This document shows positions 46,751-57,727 of a stretch of DNA of 64,000 nucleotides, piece by piece (the first letter of the stretch is position 1; the number at the start of each line of letters is the position of its first letter). Under the pieces are notes generated by a model. The model was not told the origin of the DNA. It saw only the letters and a program-made list of their open reading frames with translations, and did no database searches. The position numbers were made by a program, and so were the translations under genes. The stretch comes from Alkalihalobacillus sp. LMS39 (lineage in GTDB: Bacteria > Bacillota > Bacilli > Bacillales > Bacillaceae_F): positions 4,786,563 through 4,850,562 of the forward strand of contig NZ_CP093300.1 in assembly GCF_022812285.1 (NCBI RefSeq), read 5' to 3'.

Positions 46751-47851
46751 TTATACATTAAAGCGGAAATGCATAACATCTCCATCTTCTACTACATACT
46801 CTTTTCCTTCAAGTCTCACTTTTCCTTTTTCTTTTGCTGCACTCATCGAACCAGCCTCAACTAAATCATCGTAAGCAACGACTTCAGCTCGGATAAATCC
46901 TCTTTCAAAATCAGTATGGATAACACCTGCAGCTTGAGGTGCTTTTGTACCTTGGCGAATTGTCCATGCTCGTACTTCTTGAACACCCGCTGTAAAATAC
47001 GTTCGTAATCCTAATAAGTGATAGGCAGCTCGAATTAGTTGGTCTAAACCAGATTCTTGAATTCCTAATTCTTCTAAAAACATTGCTTTTTCTTCGCCTT
47101 CTAATTCAGCAATTTCAGACTCTATCTTTGCACACACAACAATGACCTCAGAGTTTTCTTTTGCTGCAAACTCTTTTACCGTTTGTACAAATTCATTATC
47201 TCCATCATTCAGTAAGTCTTCTTCACTTACGTTAGCTACATATAAGACTGGTTTCATTGTAAGTAAATGCATGCCATGAACAATTTTCTTTTGCTCGTCT
47301 GTTAACTCTACACTTCTTGCTGGCATTTCATTTTCAAATGCTTCTCTTAACTTCACAAGAATTTCATGCTCTGCCACAGCTTCTTTATCTTTTTGTTTCG
47401 CCATTTTTCCAACACGGTCAATTCGCTTTTCCACCGATTCTAAGTCAGCAAGAATTAATTCTAGATTAATGACTTCAATGTCGTGTAGCGGATTTACCTT
47501 GCCAGCAACATGTGTAATATTTTCATCGTCAAAGCAACGAACAACATGAGAAATCGCATCAACTTGACGAATATGAGATAAAAATTTGTTTCCTAACCCT
47601 TCCCCTTTACTAGCCCCTTCTACAATCCCTGCAATATCAGTAAATTCAAATGCAGTTGGGACTGTCTTTTTAGGAGAAACAAGTTCTGTTAATTTTTCCA
47701 GACGGTAATCGGGTACCTCTACGATTCCGACATTCGGATCAATCGTACAAAATGGATAGTTTGCTGATTCTGCGCCTGCTTGTGTGATTGCATTAAATAA
47801 AGTTGATTTGCCAACATTCGGTAACCCAACAATTCCGGTTGTTAGTGCCAT
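46751..47851 (-). CDS. ychF: Redox-regulated ATPase YchF
   Basis: 366 residues of the Obg-related P-loop family: Walker A GLPNVGKSTLF, a G3-like DIAGIV, a coiled-coil insertion (about 130-190) and a C-terminal TGS domain (about 280-364). YchF hydrolyses ATP and binds ribosomes. Start with AAGGACGTG upstream. Confidence 0.96.
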   Translation of the reverse strand: MALTTGIVGLPNVGKSTLFNAITQAGAESANYPFCTIDPNVGIVEVPDYRLEKLTELVSPKKTVPTAFEFTDIAGIVEGASKGEGLGNKFLSHIRQVDAISHVVRCFDDENITHVAGKVNPLHDIEVINLELILADLESVEKRIDRVGKMAKQKDKEAVAEHEILVKLREAFENEMPARSVELTDEQKKIVHGMHLLTMKPVLYVANVSEEDLLNDGDNEFVQTVKEFAAKENSEVIVVCAKIESEIAELEGEEKAMFLEELGIQESGLDQLIRAAYHLLGLRTYFTAGVQEVRAWTIRQGTKAPQAAGVIHTDFERGFIRAEVVAYDDLVEAGSMSAAKEKGKVRLEGKEYVVEDGDVMHFRFNV

Positions 47852-47944
47852 AACATAGTCACGTCCTTTTTATACTCTCTTCCACTGTAACTGGAAGTTA
47901 TCGATTCATATTCATACCTTTTCCAATTATAGTGATAGTTGTAC

Positions 47945-47994
47945 AAAAAAACAAGACAATGCTACAGGATAAACCTAGCGCATTCTCTTGTTTA
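47945..47994 (-). terminator. Terminator of the DUF951 gene
   Basis: A long imperfect stem, AAACAAGAGAATGC / GCATTGTCTTGTTT, followed by TTTTTTG on the minus strand. Confidence 0.8.
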
Positions 47995-47997
47995 TAA

Positions 47998-48195
47998 TTA
48001 AGCTTTCTCGATAATTTTTTTAATTTTCCGAGCAAATTCCTTTCGCGGTAACATGACACTATGCTCACAGCCAAGACATTTAATTCGGATATCCATTCCC
48101 ATTCTAATAATCTTCCAACGGTTTTCTCCACAAGGGTGAGGTTTTTTCATCTCAACAACATCATGTAAAGCAAATTCCTTCTCAGCCACCGTCAT
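47998..48195 (-). CDS. yyzM: DUF951 small protein
   Basis: 65 residues. HPCGENRWKIIRMGMDIRIKC is characteristic of the DUF951 family, with a C-x-G and a C-L-G-C pair that may bind metal. The family usually lies next to ychF, as here. Ribosome site AAGGGGAG. Function unknown. Confidence 0.92.
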   Translation of the reverse strand: MTVAEKEFALHDVVEMKKPHPCGENRWKIIRMGMDIRIKCLGCEHSVMLPRKEFARKIKKIIEKA

Positions 48196-48279
48196 CTCCC
48201 CTTCTGTCGATTATAGCTTCATCCATTTTTTTCTATTATACATGAAACGTTAGACAAGGAGAAATGCTAACCATCGTTT

Positions 48280-49302
48280 TTATCCTTTTTTTACATTTTT
48301 ATTTAAAATCGGATATAACAAGATAGAAGCAAACACATATAAGTTCAATACACCATAAAGTGGATACAATACACTAATTAAATTGGAAAACCCAAACGTC
48401 GTTAGTGGAACCATCAAAAGAAGTAAAAGAGAGGCCAATAGCCATGGAGATACATTCAAGTACTCTTTAAATCTAGAAATTAATCCAAAGAGTCCTGAAG
48501 CAGCTGTCGTATAAATAGCAACCCATAATAGGCCTGACATTAAAATAACCATATAATATGGATAATGCTTTAATATCGCAAACAATGGGATTTCATATAA
48601 CATAATTTCTCCTGCGACTTGTAGTAAAGATTCATTATATAGAAATGAAATACTTCCTAGTATAACCCCACTTCCGATACTTGCGATGTAAATTTCCCCT
48701 TTTTCCTTAATCTCACCACCAACTGCAGAAAGAACAGCGACTAAAGGTAAAATATTTAACGCCGTGAATGTTAATGCTGCAGGCCAGTTTCCTTGTTCAC
48801 TTAATTTAAATTCAATCGGAAAGCCTTGTAAATATTGAAAAGCGACTAATATGGAGAGAAGACATACAATAAGGATGGGAATGACAAACGCATTCATTGA
48901 GGTCATACCTTGGATCCCCCATATAAACAACAAAATCAATAACCCACAAATAATCGCGACGCCACCCCAATATGGCAAATGAATAACTTCAAGAGTCGCC
49001 CCGCCCCCAGCTAGCATAATGACAGTCGTTGAAAATAAGTAAAGGACAATCATCATATCATACAGCTTCGTAATTCTTTTCCCCATTAGCTCTTGTAAAA
49101 TCGGAATATAATGGCTTGACCGTTTTTCAAAGCTCAAGTTCATAATAACGGTACAGCAAACAATAAAGAGGATTGAAAACAAGAAAATTGCTAGTCCACT
49201 TTCACTGCCAAAAAATTGCCACAGTTCTCGACCTGAGGCATACCCTGCTCCAATCATTGTTCCGATTATAAGAAACATCCATTTCAGTCCTCGAGTTACC
49301 AT
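48280..49302 (-). CDS. YkvI-family integral membrane protein
   Basis: 340 residues with about 10 membrane segments and the N-terminal GTMIGAGYASGRELWQFF motif that resembles amino-acid/branched-chain permeases of the APC type. Related to B. subtilis YkvI, whose function is not known. The ATG at 49302 follows AGAGGAAGAGAG. It is divergent from yyaC. Confidence 0.8.
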   Translation of the reverse strand: MVTRGLKWMFLIIGTMIGAGYASGRELWQFFGSESGLAIFLFSILFIVCCTVIMNLSFEKRSSHYIPILQELMGKRITKLYDMMIVLYLFSTTVIMLAGGGATLEVIHLPYWGGVAIICGLLILLFIWGIQGMTSMNAFVIPILIVCLLSILVAFQYLQGFPIEFKLSEQGNWPAALTFTALNILPLVAVLSAVGGEIKEKGEIYIASIGSGVILGSISFLYNESLLQVAGEIMLYEIPLFAILKHYPYYMVILMSGLLWVAIYTTAASGLFGLISRFKEYLNVSPWLLASLLLLLMVPLTTFGFSNLISVLYPLYGVLNLYVFASILLYPILNKNVKKG

Positions 49303-49396
49303 CACTCTCTTCCTCTCTGCTTTGTTTTATTTCTGTACGTATAGAAAGGAAATAATATCCGTATACTGTTACTAATATTGCAAAGGAGAGGGAGAT

Positions 49397-50047
49397 ATGA
49401 TTCTAAATCGAAATTTGTTTCCAAAAAAAGATTCACCGTTTCGTGTTCATATGGAGGATTCACAAGCGGTACAGTTAATTAGTGAACAACTCCTTTCTAT
49501 TTTTCCGCCAATCGTCAATCGAGACTTAATTATCGTTTGTATCGGGACTGACCGTTCAACCGGTGATTCGTTAGGACCATTAATCGGTTCTAAATTAGAA
49601 GAACAGCCTCTATCAGCCTTTCACGTTTACGGTACACTAGAAAACCCTGTCCATGCTATGAATTTAGAAGATACCCTTGAATTAATAGAAAAAAAACATC
49701 GTCGTCCGTTTATTATTGGAATTGACGCTTGTTTAGGTAGAATGAACAGTGTCGGAAAAATCACAGTTGCCCAAGGCCCTATTAAACCAGGAGCAGCTGT
49801 TAATAAAAATTTACCTGAAGTCGGTGACCTTCACTTGACCGGTATCGTTAATATTGGTGGCATGATGGAGTATTTTGTTTTACAAAACACACGATTACAC
49901 ACCGTTATGAAAATGGCCACCATTATTTCCGCAAGTTTACAGGATGTTGATAAAGCGATGACAGTAAAAAACACAACAAGACCCCGTTTTTTTCCGTCGT
50001 TAAAATCCAATTTATTTAAATCTGAAAAAAAAGAACCTCAGCTTTAA
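49397..50047 (+). CDS. yyaC: Sporulation protein YyaC (DUF1256)
   Basis: 216 residues of the DUF1256 family, related in fold to the germination protease GPR. Conserved stretches IVCIGTDRSTGDSLGPLIG and IGIDACLGR are present. Its occurrence in spore formers and position near parAB match B. subtilis YyaC. Ribosome site AAAGGAGAGGGAG. It ends at a bidirectional terminator. Confidence 0.93.
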   Translation: MILNRNLFPKKDSPFRVHMEDSQAVQLISEQLLSIFPPIVNRDLIIVCIGTDRSTGDSLGPLIGSKLEEQPLSAFHVYGTLENPVHAMNLEDTLELIEKKHRRPFIIGIDACLGRMNSVGKITVAQGPIKPGAAVNKNLPEVGDLHLTGIVNIGGMMEYFVLQNTRLHTVMKMATIISASLQDVDKAMTVKNTTRPRFFPSLKSNLFKSEKKEPQL

Positions 50048-50098
50048 CGTTGTTTAGTGCTAGACTCTCAAGTTCATTCAATAAATTCTACTAAAAAC

Positions 50099-50128
50099 AA
50101 AAAAAGGATGACACCGTCATCCTTTTTT
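50099..50128. terminator. Bidirectional terminator
   Basis: AAAAAAGGATGAC, ACC, GTCATCCTTTTTT between converging yyaC and the DUF554 gene. Confidence 0.92.
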
Positions 50129-50173
50129 CGTATGTTATTAAGTTAAAACCTATCATTCTTCTATTACTAGAGA

Positions 50174-50914
50174 TTATGCTGCACTAAAAAAAGAAAAAGC
50201 CATTAATATAGACTGCCAATAATAAACTATTGTTACTAGAATCGCAACAATAATAATGCTAGGTAATAGATTTGCAACTCTAATTTTCGTTATGCCTAGT
50301 AGATTTAATCCAATGGCCAAAATCATTAACCCACCTGTTGCTGTCATTTCGACAATAAACATGTCCATTAACCCTTGTGCGATATATTTATCAATTTGGG
50401 TAGCAAATAATGCGATAACTCCTTGATATAGGAGGACAGGAACAGCAGAAAAAATAACACCAATTCCTAATGTCGATGTGAAAATAATAGCAGAAAAGCC
50501 GTCAAGCATTGCTTTTGTATAAAGGACAGAATGATCACCACGTAATCCACTATCTAAAGCTCCTAAAATCGCCATGGCACCTACGACATAAATTAATGTC
50601 GTCGTAACAAACGCTTTTGCTATTTGACCATCGCCTTTTCCACCCACTTTTGATTCTAACCAACTGCCAAGCTGATTTAAGCGGTCTTCAAGTCTCCACT
50701 TTTCCCCTAGTAGACCTCCAACAACTAAACTGCCAATGACAATCACATATTGGTCACTTTTTAAGCCCATTCCTATTCCTAACACCATAACAGCTAGACC
50801 AATCGCTTGCATGATTGTTGTTTTTACATGCTCAGGAATATTTTTTACAATCGTACCTAACAGTGCACCAAAAATAATGGCTAGTGCGTTTACTACAGTC
50901 CCTAATAAAACCAT
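50174..50914 (-). CDS. DUF554 membrane protein (YdfK-like)
   Basis: About 246 residues with seven or so apolar segments and the N-terminal GTVVNALAIIFGALLG motif of DUF554 transport-like proteins. Function unknown. The ATG at 50914 follows GGAGGAAC. It lies downstream of the aminotransferase gene, 35 nt away, likely cotranscribed. Confidence 0.88.
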   Translation of the reverse strand: MVLLGTVVNALAIIFGALLGTIVKNIPEHVKTTIMQAIGLAVMVLGIGMGLKSDQYVIVIGSLVVGGLLGEKWRLEDRLNQLGSWLESKVGGKGDGQIAKAFVTTTLIYVVGAMAILGALDSGLRGDHSVLYTKAMLDGFSAIIFTSTLGIGVIFSAVPVLLYQGVIALFATQIDKYIAQGLMDMFIVEMTATGGLMILAIGLNLLGITKIRVANLLPSIIIVAILVTIVYYWQSILMAFSFFSAA

Positions 50915-50949
50915 GCCTTGTTCCTCCACATTTCTCATTAAATTCTCTA

Positions 50950-52104
50950 TTACATGTAGCTTTTTATTTCTATTAACGCTTCAATCAGTCGATTTATTTC
51001 ATTTTTTGTATTATAAGGTCCAAAACTAACACGGACTGTTCCATTTTCGATTGTCCCAAGAACTTCATGTGTCAGCGGTGAGCATTGCAATCCTGCTCGA
51101 ACTGCAATTTTATAATGTTGATCTAGTATCATGGCGACCTCATGTTCATCTACATGAGCGATGGAAAAAGAAATGACACCAAGGCGTTTGATTTCTTTAG
51201 AAGGACCATAAACTGTTATACCTTCTATTTTATTTAGTTTTTCTAAGCAATAGGACGTAAGCTCCCACTCATGAGAAAAAATCGAATCCATTCCTAAATT
51301 AAGAACTTCATCAATCCCCGCTGACAACCCAGCAATACCCGGTGTATTTAATGTTCCACTCTCATACTGATGAGGGCGTTCCACCGGTTGAAATGGCTGT
51401 TCTGAATGGCTCCCTGTCCCTCCATAAACGAGGGGATGCAATGTCGTATTCTTTCCAATCACTAATATCCCTGTTCCTTGTGGGCCTAATAACCCTTTAT
51501 GACCAGGAAAAGCAAGTATATCAATATGATGTTGTTCCATATTAAGAGGTAGGACTCCCGCTGTTTGAGAAGCATCTACGATATATGTAATCGCATACGG
51601 CTGAAGCAACTTTCCAATTTGTTCAACTGGCGTAATGGCACCTGTTACATTTGATCCATGACTAACAATTACCGCCACTGTTTTGTCTGTTAGCTCACGT
51701 TCAATATCTTTTGCATCAACTAAGCCATCCTCACTTGGATGAACATATGTAATTTCTATTTTTTTCTCTTTTCTCATATATTCTAATGGCCTTCGGACCG
51801 AATTATGCTCAACCATCGTTGAAACAATATGGTCTCCTTCTTTTAAAGGTAAGCCTTGAATCGCTTGGTTTAACGCATATGTTGCATTCGAAAAAAAGAT
51901 GATATCATTTGGGTGGTTTGCACCAAACATAGTAGCTAGTTTTTTACGAGTTTGATAAATGACATCATTCGCTTTCACCGCAAGAGTATGTCCTCCTCGT
52001 CCTGGGTTAGCGCCATATTCATTAATTGCTTTTGTCATCGCTTCTGCTACAGTAGCTGGTTTGGGAAATGATGACGCTGCTTGGTCAAAATAAATATAGG
52101 TCAT
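50950..52104 (-). CDS. Class V aminotransferase, cysteine-desulfurase-like
   Basis: 384 residues of PLP fold type I. The PLP lysine lies in AFPGHKGLLGPQGTG, and SHGSNVTGAITPVE is the cofactor-contact segment. It resembles NifS/SufS-family desulfurases; the catalytic-cysteine loop (RAGLQCSPL) is present, so cysteine desulfurase activity is plausible. Not in this position in B. subtilis but common here in alkaliphilic relatives, as far as I recall. Ribosome site AAAGGAG. Confidence 0.88.
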   Translation of the reverse strand: MTYIYFDQAASSFPKPATVAEAMTKAINEYGANPGRGGHTLAVKANDVIYQTRKKLATMFGANHPNDIIFFSNATYALNQAIQGLPLKEGDHIVSTMVEHNSVRRPLEYMRKEKKIEITYVHPSEDGLVDAKDIERELTDKTVAVIVSHGSNVTGAITPVEQIGKLLQPYAITYIVDASQTAGVLPLNMEQHHIDILAFPGHKGLLGPQGTGILVIGKNTTLHPLVYGGTGSHSEQPFQPVERPHQYESGTLNTPGIAGLSAGIDEVLNLGMDSIFSHEWELTSYCLEKLNKIEGITVYGPSKEIKRLGVISFSIAHVDEHEVAMILDQHYKIAVRAGLQCSPLTHEVLGTIENGTVRVSFGPYNTKNEINRLIEALIEIKSYM

Positions 52105-52166
52105 AACGACTCCTTTCTTTTTTTAACACAAAGGAGCCATCACACTTGTTGATGACTCTGCTTTGT

Positions 52167-53012
52167 TTATTCTACATTTTCCAACATTGTTATTATTCTT
52201 TCCAAATCCTCTTCATTAAAAAACTCAATTTCTATTTTCCCTTTTTTCTTCCCTTTTCTAATGCTTACCGATGTTCCGAAACGATTTCGCAAGCTTTCTT
52301 CTTTTGCTTTAATAAAAGGAGACAAAGGAGGTTTCTTTTTTGTTTCACGTGAAACATTTTCATTTAATCGTTGGACTAGTGCTTCTAATTCTCTTACACT
52401 TAGTTTTTCTTGAAGTACTTTTTCAAGCAATAAAGACAACTTTTCTTTATTTTTTAAGCCTAACAATGCTCTTCCATGACCCATTGATAGCTTTCCATCA
52501 GAGATAAACTGTTGGACCACTTTAGGAAGATGTAACAAACGCAAATGATTTGCAATATGTGGGCGACTCTTTCCTAGCTTTGATGCTAATTGTTCTTGAG
52601 TCACATCCATATGCTGCATAAGTTTGTCATAGGCCATAGCTTCTTCGATTGGATTTAAGTCTTCTCGTTGAAGGTTTTCGATAAGAGCAAGTTCCATCAT
52701 TTTATCATCGGTTAAATCTCTTACAACAACAGGAACTGTTTGTAATTTTGCCGCGATAGCAGCCCGATAACGTCGTTCACCGACTACAATTTCATACCCT
52801 TTAATACTTTTTCTTGCAATAAGAGGTTGTAAAATTCCATGGTTAAGAATGGATTCTTTTAACTCATTAATAGCTTCCTCAGAAAATGTTTTACGCGGTT
52901 GATATGGATTTGGACGCAACTCATTGACTTTCACTTCTAGGACAGCCTCATTTTTTTCATCTACTGCTTCTGGAAAAAAAGCTTGAAGTCCTTTACCCAA
53001 CCCTTTGGCCAT
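52167..53012 (-). CDS. parB: Chromosome partition protein ParB (Spo0J)
   Basis: 281 residues: N-terminal ParA-activating stretch (LGKGLQAFF), ParB/sulfiredoxin-like CTPase domain with GERRYRAA, helix-turn-helix (TQEQLASKLGKSRPHIANHLRLL) and C-terminal dimer domain. It loads on parS as a CTP clamp and drives origin segregation. A perfect parS lies inside the gene. Overlaps parA by 20 nt. Confidence 0.97.
   Translation of the reverse strand: MAKGLGKGLQAFFPEAVDEKNEAVLEVKVNELRPNPYQPRKTFSEEAINELKESILNHGILQPLIARKSIKGYEIVVGERRYRAAIAAKLQTVPVVVRDLTDDKMMELALIENLQREDLNPIEEAMAYDKLMQHMDVTQEQLASKLGKSRPHIANHLRLLHLPKVVQQFISDGKLSMGHGRALLGLKNKEKLSLLLEKVLQEKLSVRELEALVQRLNENVSRETKKKPPLSPFIKAKEESLRNRFGTSVSIRKGKKKGKIEIEFFNEEDLERIITMLENVE
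52341..52356. promoter_or_regulatory. parS site within parB
   Basis: TGTTTCACGTGAAACA, a perfect 16-bp palindrome identical to the consensus parS, as in B. subtilis spo0J. Confidence 0.97.
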
Positions 53013-53766
53013 CAGCAACCACTTCCTTTGCTAATTCTAAATATACATCTGCTCCTCTTGATTTCGGGTCATAGATGATGATCGGTTGTCCATGACTTGG
53101 TGCTTCACCTAAACGGATGTTTCTTGGAATAATCGTTTCGAATACTTTTTCTCGAAAGTATTTTTTCACTTCATCAATGACTTGGATACCTAGATTTGTT
53201 CTAGCATCTAACATCGTAAGCAATACACCTTCAATAGATAAATCTGTATTTAAATGCTTTTGAACAAGTCTGACTGTGTTTAACAATTGACTAAGTCCTT
53301 CTAACGCGTAATATTCACATTGAACAGGAATTAAGACAGAATTAGCTGCTGTTAATGCATTAATCGTTAATAAACCTAACGAAGGTGGGCAATCGATAAT
53401 AATATAATCGAATTGAGCATCTACTGCAGATAAAGCTCGCTTTAATCGCACTTCCCTCGATATCGTCGGAACTAATTCAATTTCAGCTCCTGAAAGTTGA
53501 ATTGTCGAAGGGATAATATGCAAATTTTCTACATTTGTTGCTCTAATAACATCTGTAGCAGCAACATCTTCTACTAAAATGTCATAAATACATTGGTCGA
53601 CATCGCCTTTTTCAATTCCAATTCCACTTGTAGCATTCCCTTGAGGGTCAACATCCACAAGTAATACACGTTTTCCTATATATGCTAAGCATGCACTTAA
53701 GTTTACAGCCGTAGTAGTTTTCCCTACTCCGCCTTTCTGGTTTGCAACAGCAATTATTTTCCCCAT
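52993..53766 (-). CDS. parA: Chromosome partition ATPase ParA (Soj)
   Basis: 257 residues with the deviant Walker A ANQKGGVGKTTTAVNL and IIDCPPSLGLL. It is a DNA-dependent ATPase stimulated by ParB and also influences DnaA. The ATG at 53766 follows AAGAAGGTG. Confidence 0.97.
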   Translation of the reverse strand: MGKIIAVANQKGGVGKTTTAVNLSACLAYIGKRVLLVDVDPQGNATSGIGIEKGDVDQCIYDILVEDVAATDVIRATNVENLHIIPSTIQLSGAEIELVPTISREVRLKRALSAVDAQFDYIIIDCPPSLGLLTINALTAANSVLIPVQCEYYALEGLSQLLNTVRLVQKHLNTDLSIEGVLLTMLDARTNLGIQVIDEVKKYFREKVFETIIPRNIRLGEAPSHGQPIIIYDPKSRGADVYLELAKEVVADGQRVG

Positions 53767-53956
53767 GCTGACACCTTCTTTCAACTCTACTACAATTTTA
53801 CTTTCTTATTCTATCACGAAATGACAATAATGTTTTCTCATTTTATCATAATCATTTCTTTTTTGTAGAAAAAATAGAGAAAAATATTTGTTGCACTTAT
53901 AAAAAAAGAAAAATATTTCGTTTTTTGCTTCGGGATAACTATTTATAGCCAAAGAA

Positions 53957-53996
53957 AAAACGCCAATGATATGCTCAACGACGTTTTGAATAGAGT
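53957..53996 (-). terminator. Terminator of noc
   Basis: An imperfect stem AAAACGTCGTTGA / TCATTGGCGTTTTTT in the minus direction after the noc stop. Confidence 0.55.
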
Positions 53997-54018
53997 ATTA
54001 AATTACTAAAATAATAGA

Positions 54019-54918
54019 TTATTTTTTCTTAGGAATTCTAATCGTAATTTGATAAAAATCATCATGATCTTCTTCATCTTTATCAATGGCTAACCCACTT
54101 TTCATAACCATATCTACAGATTGACGAATGGTATTCATCGCAATTCTCATATCTTTCGAATAGGCACGGACTTGTGGTTTCTTCTTCTTATTCGTTGTTC
54201 CTTCTAATTTCATTTTGACACGTTCTTCGGTTTGTTTCACATTAAGCCCTTTTTCTATTATTTCTTTCACCATTTCCTCTTGCCATTCTGGTTTTTTAAG
54301 AACAATAAGTGCACGGGCATGTCGCTCTGTAATTTTTCTTTCTAAAATCGCTTCTTGTACAAGTTCAGGCAAATGTAACAAGCGGAGTTTATTGGCGATT
54401 GTAGATTGACCTTTTCCTAACCTTTGAGCGAGACTTTCTTGAGTTAACCCATGTAAATCTAGGAGCTTTGCGTAAGCTAAAGCTTCTTCAATAGCTGTTA
54501 ACCCTTCTCTTTGTAAATTTTCAATTAAGGCGACAGAAGCGGTTTGTGAATCATTAAACTCTTTAATGATTGCCGGAATTGTTACCCAACCAAGCTTAGT
54601 AACAGCTCGCCATCTTCTTTCCCCTGCAATAATTTCAAACTTTCCATCTCGTTCACGGACGACAATCGGTTGAATGACACCGTGAGTTCGGATCGTTTGG
54701 GCCAGTTCTTCAATTCGTTCTTCATCAAAAACTGTACGTGGCTGAAAGCGATTTGGAACAATTTCAATAATAGGAATTTGTTTAACTTCTTCATTATCGT
54801 TTTCAGTGACTTTTTCAACTTCATTTGGTTCTAATGTGTCTTCTATTTCATTTGCATTTTCAACTTCATGTTCATTTCTTTCTCCGAAGCCCAATAGGCG
54901 TGAAAAAGGTTTCTTCAT
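54019..54918 (-). CDS. noc: Nucleoid occlusion protein Noc
   Basis: 299 residues, ParB paralogue. The N-terminus [13 protein letters not shown] is the amphipathic membrane-targeting helix typical of Noc, absent from ParB. Then an acidic linker, a CTPase core with GERRWRAV and a helix-turn-helix ([23 protein letters not shown]). It prevents division over the nucleoid. Ribosome site GGTGGTG. Confidence 0.96.
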   Translation of the reverse strand: MKKPFSRLLGFGERNEHEVENANEIEDTLEPNEVEKVTENDNEEVKQIPIIEIVPNRFQPRTVFDEERIEELAQTIRTHGVIQPIVVRERDGKFEIIAGERRWRAVTKLGWVTIPAIIKEFNDSQTASVALIENLQREGLTAIEEALAYAKLLDLHGLTQESLAQRLGKGQSTIANKLRLLHLPELVQEAILERKITERHARALIVLKKPEWQEEMVKEIIEKGLNVKQTEERVKMKLEGTTNKKKKPQVRAYSKDMRIAMNTIRQSVDMVMKSGLAIDKDEEDHDDFYQITIRIPKKK

Positions 54919-55061
54919 CGCCTGACACCACCTTTTGAGAAAATACCGATATTTTGTATGATACTAGATAATATTCGATATTTTTTTGTGTATTTCCTGC
55001 TTTTTCTCATAAGTCTTTTATATCTTTGTTTCAATATGTTCGTCAAGTAGAAAATAAAAAA

Positions 55062-55077
55062 TGTTTCACGTGAAACA
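55062..55077. promoter_or_regulatory. parS site between noc and rsmG
   Basis: TGTTTCACGTGAAACA, second perfect parS, overlapping the 3' side of rsmG (stop at 55082). Confidence 0.97.
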
Positions 55078-55081
55078 TTTT

Positions 55082-55798
55082 TTATTCAATCGGTTGTTTG
55101 TTTGGTGTTCCTGGTTTTCTAGGATATTTTTTCGGAGTTTTTTCTGATTTATTAATCACCGCAATAAATCGTTCGCTTTCTTCAATTGGAAGATGGAAAG
55201 GAATTTCTTTTTCCACTTTCCCTCCTAGAAGAGAAAGTGCTTTTTTTGCTTCCTTTAATTCTTTTTTTCCATCTGGGCCTTTCATTGCGATAAAATACCC
55301 CTCTTTTTTGACTAAAGGTAAGCAAAGTTCCGATAATACAGGCATTCTTGCTACCGCTCTAGCGAGACAAACATCATATTGCTCTCGATGTTTAGGATTT
55401 TGACCAAACGTTTCCGCTCGGTCGTGGTAAAAGTGGCATTGTTCAAGTTGCAGTTCTTTTGCTAAATGTTCTAGAAATCCAATTCTTTTATTTAAAGAAT
55501 CCACGATATTCACTTGAATGGAAGGAAAACATATTTTAATCGGGATACTTGGGAAACCTGCACCTGCACCAACGTCAATAATTGATAATGAACGAGTAAA
55601 ATCAAAATGAAAAGCAGCTGTGATTGAATCATAAAAGTGTTTGATATACACATCGTCTTCGTTTGTAATCGCCGTTAAATTCATTTTTTCATTCCACTCT
55701 ACTAATATCTTATAATAAAGATGGAATTGTTGTAATTGAAATTCAGAGAGCTCGATCCCTTGCTCTTTAAGCATACTAGGAAATTGTTGTTTACTCAT
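55082..55798 (-). CDS. rsmG: 16S rRNA (guanine527-N7)-methyltransferase
   Basis: 238 residues with the SAM-binding [15 protein letters not shown] motif and the [13 protein letters not shown] region. It methylates G527 of 16S rRNA. The ATG at 55798 follows GGAGGAATAC. It follows mnmG with a short gap. Confidence 0.97.
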   Translation of the reverse strand: MSKQQFPSMLKEQGIELSEFQLQQFHLYYKILVEWNEKMNLTAITNEDDVYIKHFYDSITAAFHFDFTRSLSIIDVGAGAGFPSIPIKICFPSIQVNIVDSLNKRIGFLEHLAKELQLEQCHFYHDRAETFGQNPKHREQYDVCLARAVARMPVLSELCLPLVKKEGYFIAMKGPDGKKELKEAKKALSLLGGKVEKEIPFHLPIEESERFIAVINKSEKTPKKYPRKPGTPNKQPIE

Positions 55799-55817
55799 GT
55801 ATTCCTCCACTATTTGA

Positions 55818-57704
55818 TTAGTCTTGAACCTTTGCTAATCTTCCTTGTTCTAGGTATACAAGCAATATAGAAATATCTGCTGGGTTCACACCGGAAACAC
55901 GAGATGCTTGACCAACAGATAACGGGCGAACATTCGATAATTTTTGTTTTGCTTCCGTAGCCAAACCTGATATTGCAAAATAATCAAGATCTTCTGGGAT
56001 TTTTTTCTTATCCATTTTTCTTGCACGATCCACCTGTTGCATTTGTTTTTCTATATATCCTTCATATTTAATTTGAATTTCCACTTGTTCTGCAACATCT
56101 GAAGGAATTTCAATTTGTTCTAGTAATAATGATGCAACATGCTCATAATGCAATTCGGGACGCTTTAATAAATGGGACGCTCGCACAGCATCATGTAAAG
56201 GAGATGAACCGACTTTTTCTAGTAATTCATCCACTTCCTTTGAAGGCTTAATGATTATTTTTTCTAATCGTTTCTTTTCACTTTCAATTAATGCTTTTTT
56301 CTCTACAAAATGATCATATCGCTCTTGTTTTAATAATCCAATGTCAAATCCAATTGGAGATAAGCGTAAGTCTGCATTATCATGACGAAGTAACAAACGA
56401 TGTTCTGCGCGTGATGTTAATAAACGATAAGGTTCATTTGTTCCTTTTGTGACTAAATCATCAATTAACACGCCAATATAAGCTTCAGAACGATCTAAAA
56501 TAATACCTTCTTTACCTTGAACTTTTCTTGCTGCATTTATCCCTGCCATAATCCCTTGTCCTGCTGCTTCCTCATAACCCGATGTCCCATTAATTTGTCC
56601 TGCCGTAAATAAACCTGCGATTTTTTTCGTTTCTAACGTAGGCCAAAGCTGAGTCGGTACAATCGCATCATATTCAATTGCATATCCTGGACGCATCATT
56701 CGCACAGCTTCTAAGCCAGGGATTGACTTTAAAATCGATAATTGTACATCTTCTGGTAAACTTGTTGATAACCCTTGAACATAAACTTCCGATGTATTTC
56801 TTCCTTCTGGCTCTAGAAAGATTTGGTGGCGTGGTTTATCTGAAAAACGAACGACTTTATCTTCAATTGAAGGACAATACCGTGGACCTGTTCCTTCGAT
56901 TACCCCCGAATACATAGGAGAACGAGTTAAGTTTCCATTAATAATTTCATGGGTTTCTTCGCTTGTATACGTTAACCAGCATGGAAGTTGCTCTGTTATA
57001 TATTTCGTTGTTTCATATGAAAAAGCACGGGGTTTCTCGTCCCCTGGTTGAATTTCTGTTTTTTCATAATCGATTGTGCTTCCATTTACACGTGGTGGTG
57101 TTCCTGTTTTAAAGCGGACCATCTCAAAACCAAGCTCTTGAAGGTGGTAGGATAATTGAACAGACGGCTGCATATTATTTGGACCACTTTCATATGCTAA
57201 ATCACCTAAAATGATTTTCCCCCGTAAGTACGTTCCCGTAGTCACAATAACAGCTTTACTCCGGTACTCTGCTCCTGTGTTTGTAATGACCCCTTTACAT
57301 TCTCCGTCTTCCACAATTAAGCGTTCCACCATGCCTTGACGCAGGAGTAAATTTTCCTGCTCTTCAATCGTCTTTTTCATTTCATGTTGATACAAAAATT
57401 TATCCGCTTGTGCACGTAAAGCTCGAACAGCTGGACCTTTCCCAGTATTTAACATTCTCATTTGTATATATGTTTTATCAATATTTTTTGCCATCTCACC
57501 GCCTAAAGCATCAAGCTCTCGGACAACAATGCCTTTTGCAGGTCCTCCTACAGATGGATTACATGGCATAAAAGCGACTGCATCTAAATTTAATGTCAAC
57601 ATTAGTGTATTAGCTCCCATGCGAGCAGCAGCTAATCCCGCTTCACAACCAGCATGACCAGCTCCTATGACGATGACATCGTATTCTCCACCAAAATATT
57701 GCAC
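55818..57704 (-). CDS. mnmG: tRNA uridine-5-carboxymethylaminomethyl modification enzyme MnmG
   Basis: 628 residues, FAD enzyme with [17 protein letters not shown] at the N-terminus, conserved PCNPSVGG and a C-terminal helical tRNA/MnmE-binding part. With MnmE it modifies U34 of several tRNAs. The start is a GTG at 57704 after AAGGAGGGTAAGCT. Confidence 0.98.
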   Translation of the reverse strand: MQYFGGEYDVIVIGAGHAGCEAGLAAARMGANTLMLTLNLDAVAFMPCNPSVGGPAKGIVVRELDALGGEMAKNIDKTYIQMRMLNTGKGPAVRALRAQADKFLYQHEMKKTIEEQENLLLRQGMVERLIVEDGECKGVITNTGAEYRSKAVIVTTGTYLRGKIILGDLAYESGPNNMQPSVQLSYHLQELGFEMVRFKTGTPPRVNGSTIDYEKTEIQPGDEKPRAFSYETTKYITEQLPCWLTYTSEETHEIINGNLTRSPMYSGVIEGTGPRYCPSIEDKVVRFSDKPRHQIFLEPEGRNTSEVYVQGLSTSLPEDVQLSILKSIPGLEAVRMMRPGYAIEYDAIVPTQLWPTLETKKIAGLFTAGQINGTSGYEEAAGQGIMAGINAARKVQGKEGIILDRSEAYIGVLIDDLVTKGTNEPYRLLTSRAEHRLLLRHDNADLRLSPIGFDIGLLKQERYDHFVEKKALIESEKKRLEKIIIKPSKEVDELLEKVGSSPLHDAVRASHLLKRPELHYEHVASLLLEQIEIPSDVAEQVEIQIKYEGYIEKQMQQVDRARKMDKKKIPEDLDYFAISGLATEAKQKLSNVRPLSVGQASRVSGVNPADISILLVYLEQGRLAKVQD

Positions 57705-57727
57705 AGCTTACCCTCCTTATATTTAAA